A stretch of DNA of 64,000 nucleotides from Pelomonas sp. V22 (GTDB taxonomy: Bacteria > Pseudomonadota > Gammaproteobacteria > Burkholderiales > Burkholderiaceae_C): positions 186,001-250,000 of the forward strand of contig NZ_JAGIXS010000002.1 in assembly GCF_030014915.1 (NCBI RefSeq), read 5' to 3'. Numbering within the stretch: the first letter of the stretch is position 1; each line of letters starts with the position of its first letter. This document shows, piece by piece, positions 55,138 through 64,000 of the stretch. Below the pieces are notes generated by a model, which made no database searches, was not told where the DNA came from, and saw only the letters and a program-made list of their open reading frames with translations. The translations under genes were made by a program, and so were the position numbers.

Positions 55138-55995
55138 TCAGTGCTTGTTCTTGAAAAACACGCGCGCCATGATGTTCAGCAGCAGCACGCCCAGGGTGAT
55201 GATGAAAACGCCCACCCAGGCCAGTTGCTGCCAGTTCGCATAGGGGCTCATCGCGAAGTCGCGGATCATGGCCGGCAGGCTCGCCATCGGGCGGGTGATG
55301 TCGGTGCTCCAGAACTGGTTGGACAGTGCCGTGAACAGCAGCGGTGCGGTCTCGCCCGACACGCGGGCCAGTGCCAGCAGCACGCCTGTGATCACGCCGG
55401 AGCGCGCGGCCTTCAGCGTCACCGAGAGAATCACCTTCCACTTCGGCGTGCCGAGTGCGTAGGCGGCTTCGCGCAGTGCGTTCGGCACCAGACTCAGCAT
55501 GTTCTCGGTCGTACGAATCACCACCGGGATCACGATCAGCGCGAGCGCCATGATGCCGGCGATGCCGGAGAAGCTCTTCATGCGGGTGACCACCACCGCG
55601 TAGATGAAGAGGCCGATCACGATGGAAGGCGCCGACAGCAGGATGTCGTTGATGAAACGCACGGCGCTGCCGAGCCAGGTCTTCTGGCCGTACTCAGCCA
55701 GGTAGACGCCAGCCAGGATGCCGATGGGCGTGCCGATCAGCGTGGCCATGCCCACCATCAGGCCGGAGCCGAAGATCGCGTTGGCCAGGCCACCGCCCTC
55801 GCCTTGCGGCGGCGGGGTGGTCTCGGTGAAGACGGCCAGGTTCAGGCCGCCGAAGCCGAAGCGCACGGTGTCAAAGAGGATCCAGATCAGCCAGAACACG
55901 CCGAAGGCCATCGCAGCCAGCGACAGGGTCAGCGCGACCTGGTTGACGCGCCGGCGGCGCCTGTACATGCCCAGGCGGGCTTGGCTCGTGCTCAT
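55138..55995 (-). CDS. pstA: Phosphate ABC transporter permease PstA
   Basis: A 285-residue inner-membrane subunit with six expected helices. The EAA-type cytoplasmic loop ([19 protein letters not shown]) contacts PstB. It starts with an Arg-rich cytoplasmic segment ([10 protein letters not shown]). The start overlaps the pstC stop by four bases (ATGA). Confidence 0.94.
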   Translation of the reverse strand: MSTSQARLGMYRRRRRVNQVALTLSLAAMAFGVFWLIWILFDTVRFGFGGLNLAVFTETTPPPQGEGGGLANAIFGSGLMVGMATLIGTPIGILAGVYLAEYGQKTWLGSAVRFINDILLSAPSIVIGLFIYAVVVTRMKSFSGIAGIMALALIVIPVVIRTTENMLSLVPNALREAAYALGTPKWKVILSVTLKAARSGVITGVLLALARVSGETAPLLFTALSNQFWSTDITRPMASLPAMIRDFAMSPYANWQQLAWVGVFIITLGVLLLNIMARVFFKNKH

Positions 55996-57014
55996 GTGCG
56001 GGCTCCCTCGTTCTTCTTGAGCTTGTTGAGCAGCAGCTTGGAGCAGGCCAGCACCACGAAGGTGATGAAGAACAGCACCAGGCCGAGGTAGATCAGCGAG
56101 GCCTGGTGCAGGCCCTCGCCGGCCTCGGCAAATTCATTCGCCAGGGCCGAGGTGATGCTGTTGGCGGCCTCGAAGACCGACAGCGAATTCAGCTGGCTCG
56201 CGTTGCCGATCACAAAGGTCACGGCCATGGTCTCGCCAAGCGCGCGGCCGAGGCCCAGCATGATGCCGCCGACCACACCGGTCTTGGTGTAGGGCAGCAC
56301 CACGCGCCAGACCACCTCCCAGGTGGTGGCACCGAGGCCGTAGGCCGATTCCTTCAGCATAGGCGGCGTCACCTCGAAGACGTCCCGCATCACCGAGGCG
56401 ATGAAGGGAATGATCATGATGGCGAGGATGATGCCGGCCGGCAGGATGCCAATGCCCACGGGCGGGCCCGACACCAGCTCACCAAGCAGCGGCACGCCAG
56501 TCAACAGCTGCTGCAGCGGCTGCTGCACGTAGGTCGCGAAGATGGGGCCGAAAACCAGCAAGCCCCACATGCCGTAAACGATGGAAGGCACGGCCGCCAG
56601 CAATTCCACGGCCACACCCAGCGGACGCTTGAGCCAGTTGGGCGAGAGCTCGGTCAGGAACATCGCGATGCCGAAGCTGACCGGCACGGCAATGGCCAGC
56701 GCGATCAGCGAGGTCATCAAGGTGCCGTAGATCATCACCAGGCCGCCGAACTTCTGCTGCACGGGGTCCCAGTCCTTGGAGACCAGGAAGCCGAGGCCGA
56801 ATTCCTTGATGGACGGCGCGGCACCGATCAGCAGCGAGACGATGATGCCGACCAGCAGGATCAGCGTCAGCCAGGCGGCGCCGTGGGCCAGCAGGGCAAA
56901 GACGGTGTCGGCCCAGGGGGCGACGCGGCGGCGTGCCGGCGGGCCGCCCTGGGGCTGGCTGCGCTCGGCCGCGCGGTCAGCGGCCAAGGTGTTGGCGGGG
57001 AGTATTGCGGCCAT
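55992..57014 (-). CDS. pstC: Phosphate ABC transporter permease PstC
   Basis: A 340-residue inner-membrane subunit with six expected helices. A polar N-terminal segment of about 40 residues precedes the first helix ([20 protein letters not shown]). The EAA loop ([19 protein letters not shown]) is clear. It forms the channel with PstA. A 108-base gap with a small hairpin separates it from pstS. Confidence 0.94.
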   Translation of the reverse strand: MAAILPANTLAADRAAERSQPQGGPPARRRVAPWADTVFALLAHGAAWLTLILLVGIIVSLLIGAAPSIKEFGLGFLVSKDWDPVQQKFGGLVMIYGTLMTSLIALAIAVPVSFGIAMFLTELSPNWLKRPLGVAVELLAAVPSIVYGMWGLLVFGPIFATYVQQPLQQLLTGVPLLGELVSGPPVGIGILPAGIILAIMIIPFIASVMRDVFEVTPPMLKESAYGLGATTWEVVWRVVLPYTKTGVVGGIMLGLGRALGETMAVTFVIGNASQLNSLSVFEAANSITSALANEFAEAGEGLHQASLIYLGLVLFFITFVVLACSKLLLNKLKKNEGART

Positions 57015-57067
57015 GGTGGGTCTGTCGCTTCCTCAGCGTTGAATTCTGACTAGCCCTCTTGTGCCAC

Positions 57068-57092
57068 AGCCCGGAGGGGTCACCACCGGGCT
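57068..57092 (-). repeat. Hairpin between pstS and pstC
   Basis: AGCCCGG and CCGGGCT form a seven-base stem with an 11-base loop and no T-tract, about 30 bases after the pstS stop. Such hairpins often protect the 3' end of the binding-protein mRNA, so that pstS is made in excess over the permease genes. Confidence 0.5.
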
Positions 57093-57122
57093 GCTTCACT
57101 GAGCGGGCTCAGCGGCTTGGCA

Positions 57123-58163
57123 TCACTTGTAGCTGACAGCCTTGCCGTCGGCGCCCTTGATCTCGCCCCATTGCTTGCGGATCAGGTCCTTGACGGCGGC
57201 CGGCAGCGGCACGTAGTCGAGATCGTCGGCCATCTTGTCGCCACCGGCGGCATAGGCCCAGTCGAAGAACTTCAGGGCGGCAGCAGCCGAGGCGGTCTTT
57301 TCCTGCGACTTGTGCATCAGGATGAAGGTGGCGCCGGTGATGGGCCAGCTGTCCTTGCCGGCTTGCTCGGTCAGCACCTGGTAGAAGGTCTTGGACCATT
57401 CGGCACCGGCAGCGGCGGCCTTGAAGGCGTCATCGCTCGGGGCGACGAAGTTGCCGGCCGAGTTCTTCAGCAGCACATGCGACATCTTGTTCTGCTTGGC
57501 GTAGGCGTACTCGACATAGCCGATCGAGTTGCTCAGGCGCTGCACGTACGACGACACGCCCTCATTGCCCTTGCCGCCTGCACCGGTGGGCCAGTTCACG
57601 GCCGTGCCTTCGCCGACCTTGCTCTTCCACTCGGCGTTGACCTTGCTCAGGTAGTTGGTGAACAGGAAACTGGTGCCCGAGCCGTCGGCGCGGCGAACCG
57701 GCGCGATGGCTGCGTCAGGCAGGGCCACGCCCGGGTTCAGGGCGGTGATGGCGGGGTCATTCCACTTGGCAATCTTGCCGAGGTAGATGTCACCGAGCAC
57801 CTGACCGGTCAGCTTCAGCTGGCCCGGGGCCACGCCCTTGATATTGACCACCGGCACGACGCCGCCGATCACGGTGGGGAACTGCACCAGGCCATCCTTG
57901 GCCAGCTCATCGTCCTTCAGCGGGGCATCGGAGGCGCCGAAGTCGACCGTCTTGGCCTTGATCTGGCGGATGCCGGCACCGGAGCCGACCGATTGATAGT
58001 TGATGCGAGCGCCAGTGGCCTTGTGATAAGCGTCAGCCCACTTGGAGTAGATCGGGGCCGGGAACGAGGCGCCGGCGCCGGTCACGTCCTGCGCGGAGGC
58101 GCCGGTCATGGCGGCGAGGCCGGCAGCAAGAAGGAAACCCTGAGCAAAGCGAGTGAGATTCAT
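57123..58163 (-). CDS. pstS: Periplasmic phosphate-binding protein PstS
   Basis: A 346-residue secreted protein. The signal peptide ends near TGASAQ (about residue 25). The mature protein begins [20 protein letters not shown], the PstS hallmark, and contains GSGAGIRQI and DGSGTSFLF, which hold phosphate-binding residues. It is the first gene of pstSCAB-phoU-phoB-phoR on the minus strand. A PhoB-type promoter lies 57 bases upstream. Confidence 0.96.
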   Translation of the reverse strand: MNLTRFAQGFLLAAGLAAMTGASAQDVTGAGASFPAPIYSKWADAYHKATGARINYQSVGSGAGIRQIKAKTVDFGASDAPLKDDELAKDGLVQFPTVIGGVVPVVNIKGVAPGQLKLTGQVLGDIYLGKIAKWNDPAITALNPGVALPDAAIAPVRRADGSGTSFLFTNYLSKVNAEWKSKVGEGTAVNWPTGAGGKGNEGVSSYVQRLSNSIGYVEYAYAKQNKMSHVLLKNSAGNFVAPSDDAFKAAAAGAEWSKTFYQVLTEQAGKDSWPITGATFILMHKSQEKTASAAAALKFFDWAYAAGGDKMADDLDYVPLPAAVKDLIRKQWGEIKGADGKAVSYK

Positions 58164-58202
58164 GGCGGACCTGTGACGGTGCTTGGTTGAACGATGCTCG
58201 GC

Positions 58203-58246
58203 ATCCTAAAAAGCCAATATGACAGCGTAGTGACATCGCTTGACAA
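58203..58246 (-). promoter_or_regulatory. PhoB-type promoter of pstS
   Basis: On the minus strand three TGTCA repeats begin at 58245, 58235 and 58224, that is at 10- and 11-base spacing. The last two form a good Pho box (ATGTCAC, then CTGTCAT). A -10-like TAGGAT (58208-58203) follows 11 bases downstream, where PhoB-dependent promoters have it. There is no independent -35. Confidence 0.82.
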
Positions 58247-58277
58247 GATCCAGCGGTGATTGCCGCCCTAGCAAGGG

Positions 58278-58321
58278 TGTCACATTGAATTCACCGTGAT
58301 GTCACAGAGGCTTTCTACAGT
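58278..58321 (+). promoter_or_regulatory. PhoB-type repeats upstream of the fasciclin gene
   Basis: On the plus strand half-sites begin at 58278 (TGTCAC), 58289 (ATTCAC, degenerate) and 58300 (TGTCAC), exactly 11 bases apart. A -10-like TACAGT at 58316-58321 follows at about ten bases. This is the geometry of a PhoB-activated promoter facing away from pstS. Confidence 0.62.
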
Positions 58322-58376
58322 CTCAGGCACCGGGCCCATGCACCCTGCATCCGCCCTGCATTTGTGGAGACCCATC

Positions 58377-58862
58377 ATGCAAACCCAGATCGTTCGCCTC
58401 TTTTCCACCCTCGTCCTGGCCGCCGGCCTGGGCGCCTGCGCCACGGCGCCCGCCCCGGCTCCGCTGACCGAAACCCTGGCTCGCGCACCCCAGCTGAGCA
58501 CCTTCAACCGCCTGGTGGCCGAGGCCGGCATGGCCGACGAGCTGCGCGCTGCCGGCCCGCTGACCGTGTTCGCGCCCAGCGACGAAGCCTTCAAGGCCGT
58601 GCCGGCCAAGACCCTGGAAGCCCTGGTGGCCGACAAGGCCCAGCTCAAGTCCGTGCTGAGCTACCACGTGGTCGCTGGCAAGCTGTCGGCCGCCGAGGTG
58701 CGCAACAGCAACCAGAAGACCCTGCAAGGCGGCACGATCGCTCTGGCCCGCGCCGGTGACTTTGTGACTGTCGAGGAAGCCATGGTCCAGCAGGCCGACA
58801 TCACGGCCACGAATGGCGTGGCCCATGTGCTGGACCGCGTGCTGATGCCGCCGAAGAAATAG
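58377..58862 (+). CDS. Fasciclin-domain lipoprotein
   Basis: A 161-residue protein with a lipoprotein signal ending in AGLGACAT, followed by one FAS1 domain (residues ~32-160). LTVFAPSDEAFKAVPAKTL (H1 box) and SYHVVAGKLSAAEV are typical, and NGVAHVLDRVLMPP ends the domain. Single FAS1 proteins mediate adhesion or bind ligands at the cell surface. I chose the ATG at 58377, with GTGGAGA before it. It is divergent from pstS and has its own PhoB-like repeats, so phosphate control is likely. A strong terminator follows. Confidence 0.87.
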   Translation: MQTQIVRLFSTLVLAAGLGACATAPAPAPLTETLARAPQLSTFNRLVAEAGMADELRAAGPLTVFAPSDEAFKAVPAKTLEALVADKAQLKSVLSYHVVAGKLSAAEVRNSNQKTLQGGTIALARAGDFVTVEEAMVQQADITATNGVAHVLDRVLMPPKK

Positions 58863-58902
58863 ACCCCAGGTAGGACCCTCGCCCAGCAACCAAGCAAGCG
58901 AG

Positions 58903-58946
58903 AAGGGCCGCCAGCGTGCAAACGCTGGCGGCCCTTGCTCTTTTTT
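58903..58946 (+). terminator. Intrinsic terminator after the fasciclin gene
   Basis: A near-perfect 14-base stem (AAGGGCCGCCAGCG and CGCTGGCGGCCCTT) with a short loop is followed by TGCTCTTTTTT. It lies between the convergent fasciclin and glmM genes; the T-tract favours the plus strand. Confidence 0.88.
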
Positions 58947-58959
58947 GAGATTCAGCGAA

Positions 58960-60291
58960 TCAGACCCGCACGGCTTCCGCGAGACGCTGGGCGCATTGCT
59001 GGGCCAGGGTCGCATCGCTGGCCTCGACCATCACGCGCAGCAGGGGCTCGGTGCCCGATGCCCGGATCAGCACGCGGCCACGCTGACCGAGGTCGGCCGT
59101 GACCTCAGCCTGTTCCTGGGCCAGGCGGGCATTGCCCTTCCAGTCCTGGCCCGGCTGCAGGCGCACATTGATCAAGGTCTGCGGGAACAGGTCCACACCA
59201 GCGAGCTGGTCCGACAAGCTGCGGCCGGTGCGGCTGATCGCCTGCAGCACCAGCAAGGCGCTGACGATGCCGTCGCCGGTCGTGTGCTTGTCCAGGGCCA
59301 GCAGGTGGCCGGAGCCTTCGCCGCCGAGCTGCCAGCCGCGTGCGGCCAGCTCTTCCAGCACGTAGCGGTCGCCGACCTTCGCGCGGACGAAATCGACATC
59401 ACGCGACTTCAGCGCCAGCTCGACGGCCATATTGGTCATCAGCGTGCCGACGGCGCCGGGCACACGCAGGCCTTGATCGAGGCGGTCCGCCACCATCACA
59501 TAGAGCAGCTCATCGCCGTTGTAGAGGCGACCTTCGGCATCGACCAGTTGCAGGCGGTCGGCATCGCCGTCCAGCGCCACGCCGTAATGGGCGCCATGCT
59601 CCTTGACCGCCTTGACCAGCGCGGCCGGCGCCGTAGCACCAAAGCCGGCGTTGATGTTGTAGCCATCCGGGCTGCAACCGATGGCGATCACCTCGGCGCC
59701 CAGCTCGTGGAACACGTCGGGAGCGATCTGGTAGCCGGCGCCATGGGCAGCGTCGACGACGATCTTCAGGCCCTTGAGCGTGAGGTCGGAGCCGAAGCAG
59801 TTCTTGCAGAACTCGATGTAGCGGCCGCGCGCGTCTTCCAGGCGGCGGGCACGGCCGAGGTTGGCCGAATCGACCCAGACCGGCGGCTCTTCGAGCGCGG
59901 CTTCAACGTCCAGCTCCCAGGCATCGGGCAGCTTCTCGCCCTTGCTCGAAAAGAACTTGATGCCGTTGTCGGCGAAGGGGTTGTGCGAGGCCGAGATGAC
60001 CACGCCCAGGTCCTGGCGCAGCGCGCGGGTCAGGTAGGCCACGCCCGGCGTGGGCAGCGGGCCCGTCAGGCGCACATCGACACCCGCCGAAGCGAAACCA
60101 GCTTCGAGGGAGGATTCCAGCATGTAGCCAGAGATGCGGGTGTCCTTGCCGATCAGCACGCTGGGGCGTGCGACCTTGCGTTTGAGCACGCGGCCCACGG
60201 CATGGCCCAGGCGCAGCATGAAATCGGGGGTGATGGGCGATTGGCCCACGGTGCCGCGGATGCCATCGGTTCCGAAATAGGTACGGCTCAT
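58960..60291 (-). CDS. glmM: Phosphoglucosamine mutase GlmM
   Basis: A 443-residue enzyme that converts glucosamine-6-phosphate to glucosamine-1-phosphate for peptidoglycan and LPS. The phosphoserine loop [13 protein letters not shown] has S102. The metal loop DGDADR and the phosphate-binding region [12 protein letters not shown] are intact. It overlaps the folP stop by four bases (ATGA). Confidence 0.95.
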   Translation of the reverse strand: MSRTYFGTDGIRGTVGQSPITPDFMLRLGHAVGRVLKRKVARPSVLIGKDTRISGYMLESSLEAGFASAGVDVRLTGPLPTPGVAYLTRALRQDLGVVISASHNPFADNGIKFFSSKGEKLPDAWELDVEAALEEPPVWVDSANLGRARRLEDARGRYIEFCKNCFGSDLTLKGLKIVVDAAHGAGYQIAPDVFHELGAEVIAIGCSPDGYNINAGFGATAPAALVKAVKEHGAHYGVALDGDADRLQLVDAEGRLYNGDELLYVMVADRLDQGLRVPGAVGTLMTNMAVELALKSRDVDFVRAKVGDRYVLEELAARGWQLGGEGSGHLLALDKHTTGDGIVSALLVLQAISRTGRSLSDQLAGVDLFPQTLINVRLQPGQDWKGNARLAQEQAEVTADLGQRGRVLIRASGTEPLLRVMVEASDATLAQQCAQRLAEAVRV

Positions 60292-61169
60292 TGCGAGCGG
60301 CCTCCAGTATTTTTGATCTCGCTATTGTCGGCGAATAGCGCACCCGGCCCATCCCCAGCCTGCCAGACCTTGAGCGCATCGCTGGTTGCTGCGACATCGT
60401 GCACACGCAGGATGCGGGCACCATGCGACAAGGCCAGCAAGGCGGCCGCCACGCTGGCCGGCAGGCGTTGATCGACCGGCCTGCCGGTCAGGTCACCGAG
60501 CGTGCGCTTGCGCGACCAACCCACGAGCAGCGGATATCCAAGTGACAACAGGCTTCGCTGCTCGCGCAGCAGGAGCAGGTTCTGCTCGGAGGTCTTGGCA
60601 AAGCCATAGCCGGGGTCCAGCACGATGCGTTCAGCCGCCACGCCAGCGGCCCGCACCCGTGCGGCTTGCTCGCCGAGGAATTGCGCCACCTCGGCCACCA
60701 CGTCGGCATAGTCGGTCAGGCCCTGCATCGTCGAGGGCTCGCCGCGCATGTGCATCAGGCAGATACCGGCCGACGCATGGGCCGCAAGCAGTTCCAGCGC
60801 TCCCGGGCGGCGCAGGGCCTGCACGTCGTTGACGATGTCGACGCCAGCATCCAGCGCGCGCTGCATCACGCCCGGTTTGCAGGTGTCGACCGACAGCGGC
60901 ACCTTGAGGCTCAGCGCCGCCTGGATCACCGGTGCAATGCGGCGCCACTCCTCTTCATCGGGCAGCACGGCAGCGCCAGGCCGCGTCGATTCGCCACCGA
61001 TGTCGAGGATGTCGGCCCCCTCCTCCACCAGGCGTTCGCAATGCGCGATGGCGCTCGCGGCCTCGCCATGCTGGCCGCCATCGGAAAAGGAATCGGGCGT
61101 GACGTTGACGATGCCCATCACCCGGGGGCGGCTGAGGTCGATCTGAAAGCGCCGGGTCTGCCAGTACAT
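60288..61169 (-). CDS. folP: Dihydropteroate synthase FolP
   Basis: A 293-residue TIM-barrel enzyme that joins p-aminobenzoate to the pterin diphosphate in folate synthesis; it is the sulfonamide target. [15 protein letters not shown] is at residues 18-32, followed by [19 protein letters not shown] and VGWSRKR. It is coupled to glmM by a four-base overlap and separated from ftsH by a terminator. Confidence 0.95.
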   Translation of the reverse strand: MYWQTRRFQIDLSRPRVMGIVNVTPDSFSDGGQHGEAASAIAHCERLVEEGADILDIGGESTRPGAAVLPDEEEWRRIAPVIQAALSLKVPLSVDTCKPGVMQRALDAGVDIVNDVQALRRPGALELLAAHASAGICLMHMRGEPSTMQGLTDYADVVAEVAQFLGEQAARVRAAGVAAERIVLDPGYGFAKTSEQNLLLLREQRSLLSLGYPLLVGWSRKRTLGDLTGRPVDQRLPASVAAALLALSHGARILRVHDVAATSDALKVWQAGDGPGALFADNSEIKNTGGRSQ

Positions 61170-61190
61170 AGCGAGGACGGAGTTGAAAGG

Positions 61191-61218
61191 AAAAAGGGCC
61201 CGACGCGATGTCGGGCCC
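61191..61218 (-). terminator. Intrinsic terminator between ftsH and folP
   Basis: On the minus strand GGGCCCGAC and GTCGGGCCC form a perfect nine-base stem with a five-base loop, followed by five T residues. It lies 19 bases after the ftsH stop codon. It would insulate folP-glmM from the heat-inducible ftsH transcript, at least partly. Confidence 0.8.
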
Positions 61219-61236
61219 CGTATGGGTTCAGTTGGA

Positions 61237-63141
<1,905 letters not shown>

Positions 63142-63199
63142 CGCGACTCCTTTAACTCGATTCCACAGGTCTGCGCCTTGCGCACAGACGATGCACGGC

Positions 63200-63227
63200 A
63201 GTTGGGGTTGATTCTATTGCAGTCAAG
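63200..63227 (-). promoter_or_regulatory. Heat-shock (sigma32-like) promoter of ftsH
   Basis: On the minus strand CTTGACT (63227-63221) and CCCCAACT (63207-63200) are separated by 13 bases. This closely fits the sigma32 pattern CTTGAAA, 13-15 bases, CCCCATNT. It lies 59 bases upstream of the ftsH start, in the rlmE-ftsH gap. Confidence 0.65.
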
Positions 63228-63283
63228 TCCCCGGACCTGATTGAGAAATCCATGCCCGGCGATAGAGATTGCCTGCAAACGCC

Positions 63284-63952
63284 TCACTTGAGGCCGATGC
63301 CGATCAAGAAAGTCTCAGACGACCGGTCACGCGAAGCCTTGGGCTTCAGGGTCTTGACCTTCTTGAAGGCCTTGCGGAACTGGGCCACCAGATCGTCGTA
63401 GCCGGCACCATGGAAGACTTTGGCGACCAGGGCGCCGTCGGGTGTCAGGTGCTTCTGGCCGAAGTCCAGGGCCAGCTCGATCAGGTGGCTGACCCGTGCA
63501 GCGTCGGTATCGGTGATGCCTGACAAGTTGGGAGCCATGTCGGAAACCACCAGATCCACCGCACGGCCGGCCAAGGTGTCTTCCAGCTCCTTCAGCACAG
63601 CGTCCTCGCGGAAATCACCCTGGATGAAATGCACGCCCTCGATCGGCTCGAAATCCAGCAGGTCGAGCGCGATGATGGTGCCGTTGAGCTGCCCGACGGC
63701 CGCTCCGCCGGTGCCAGCCTCCTTGGGCGCAAACTTGCGCCGCAGGTACTGGCTCCAGGCCCCGGGCGCGGCGCCCAGGTCCACGACCACTTGCCCCGGA
63801 CGGATCAGCTTCAGCTCTTCGTCGATTTCCTGCAGCTTGTAGGCGGCTCGAGCGCGATAGCCGTCCTTCTGGGCTGCTTTGACATACGGATCATTGATAT
63901 GACCGTGCAGCCAAGCCTTGTTGATTTTCTTGCTTTTGCTCGTGAATTTCAT
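63284..63952 (-). CDS. rlmE: 23S rRNA (uridine(2552)-2'-O)-methyltransferase RlmE
   Basis: A 222-residue SAM-dependent enzyme (formerly FtsJ/RrmJ) that methylates U2552 of 23S rRNA late in 50S assembly. The SAM motif [11 protein letters not shown] lies around residues 57-66. The catalytic K-D-K-E set is visible: K39 in RAAYKL, the aspartate in [11 protein letters not shown] and the lysine in LVAKVFHG. It is upstream of ftsH with a 142-base gap that contains the ftsH promoter. Confidence 0.94.
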   Translation of the reverse strand: MKFTSKSKKINKAWLHGHINDPYVKAAQKDGYRARAAYKLQEIDEELKLIRPGQVVVDLGAAPGAWSQYLRRKFAPKEAGTGGAAVGQLNGTIIALDLLDFEPIEGVHFIQGDFREDAVLKELEDTLAGRAVDLVVSDMAPNLSGITDTDAARVSHLIELALDFGQKHLTPDGALVAKVFHGAGYDDLVAQFRKAFKKVKTLKPKASRDRSSETFLIGIGLK

Positions 63953-63983
63953 GATGTGCCGCGCCTGGCCCGATAATGCCGGA

Positions 63984-64000
63984 ATGCCTGCGATTCAATT
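63984..64000 (+). CDS. Probable start of a YhbY-like RNA-binding protein (partial)
   Basis: Only five codons are visible (MPAIQ), cut by the window edge. Divergence from rlmE and this N terminus fit YhbY, the CRS1/YhbY ribosome-associated protein that neighbours rlmE-ftsH in many proteobacteria. A GATAAT at 63972-63977 lies only six bases before the ATG and could make the mRNA leaderless; no good -35 is seen. Confidence 0.4.

Overview
The window reads as chromosomal DNA of a high-GC betaproteobacterium of the order Burkholderiales, probably near the Roseateles/Rubrivivax/Leptothrix group. This is inferred from base composition, protein style and the neighbourhoods rimP-nusA-infB-rbfA-truB-typA, pstSCAB-phoU-phoB-phoR and rlmE-ftsH-folP-glmM. 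Genes are packed tightly. The only gap above 300 bases is the rimP/fabI divergent region. I see no phage, transposase, integron or CRISPR array.

Layout. 1-6.0 kb: end of a probable surface-polysaccharide locus, with the tail of a flippase-like membrane protein, a SAM methyltransferase, a GT4 glycosyltransferase, a nucleotidyltransferase-fold protein, an HPr-kinase-related protein and a B12-binding-type radical SAM protein. 6.1-13.5 kb: a heavy-metal RND efflux operon (outer-membrane, adaptor and pump proteins) with four small His-rich or secreted accessory proteins. 13.6-18.4 kb: an alkylsulfatase lipoprotein, then a TetR-SDR-MFS module with two nearly identical operators. 18.5-26.1 kb: DMT transporter, succinylglutamate-desuccinylase-like enzyme, DsbA/FrnE-like protein, RdgC, RhlE-type helicase, Ogt, metallo-beta-lactamase-fold protein and DusA. 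26.2-36.1 kb: two paralogous membrane EAL proteins, an ABC-2 exporter, a lipoprotein, formate-THF ligase, a 3-hydroxyisobutyryl-CoA-hydrolase-like protein and a second DMT transporter.

36.2-44.5 kb: the translation operon rimP-nusA-infB-rbfA-truB-typA, read leftwards from a recognisable promoter and through a leader terminator. 44.9-51.5 kb: fabI, a large basic-amino-acid decarboxylase, an NfeD/slipin pair, tRNA-Ser(GGA) and an ArnT/GT39-like membrane protein. 51.5-58.4 kb: the whole phosphate regulon core, with 11-bp-phased PhoB-type repeats facing both pstS and a divergent fasciclin-domain lipoprotein. 58.9-64 kb: glmM, folP, ftsH (with a heat-shock-type promoter), rlmE, and the first codons of a probable yhbY.

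The most interesting parts are the HprK-related kinase plus nucleotidyltransferase pair with no PqqD-like partner in view, the two-sided PhoB control region that adds a fasciclin lipoprotein to the likely Pho regulon, the TetR operator pair, the rimP leader terminator and the accessory proteins of the RND operon.
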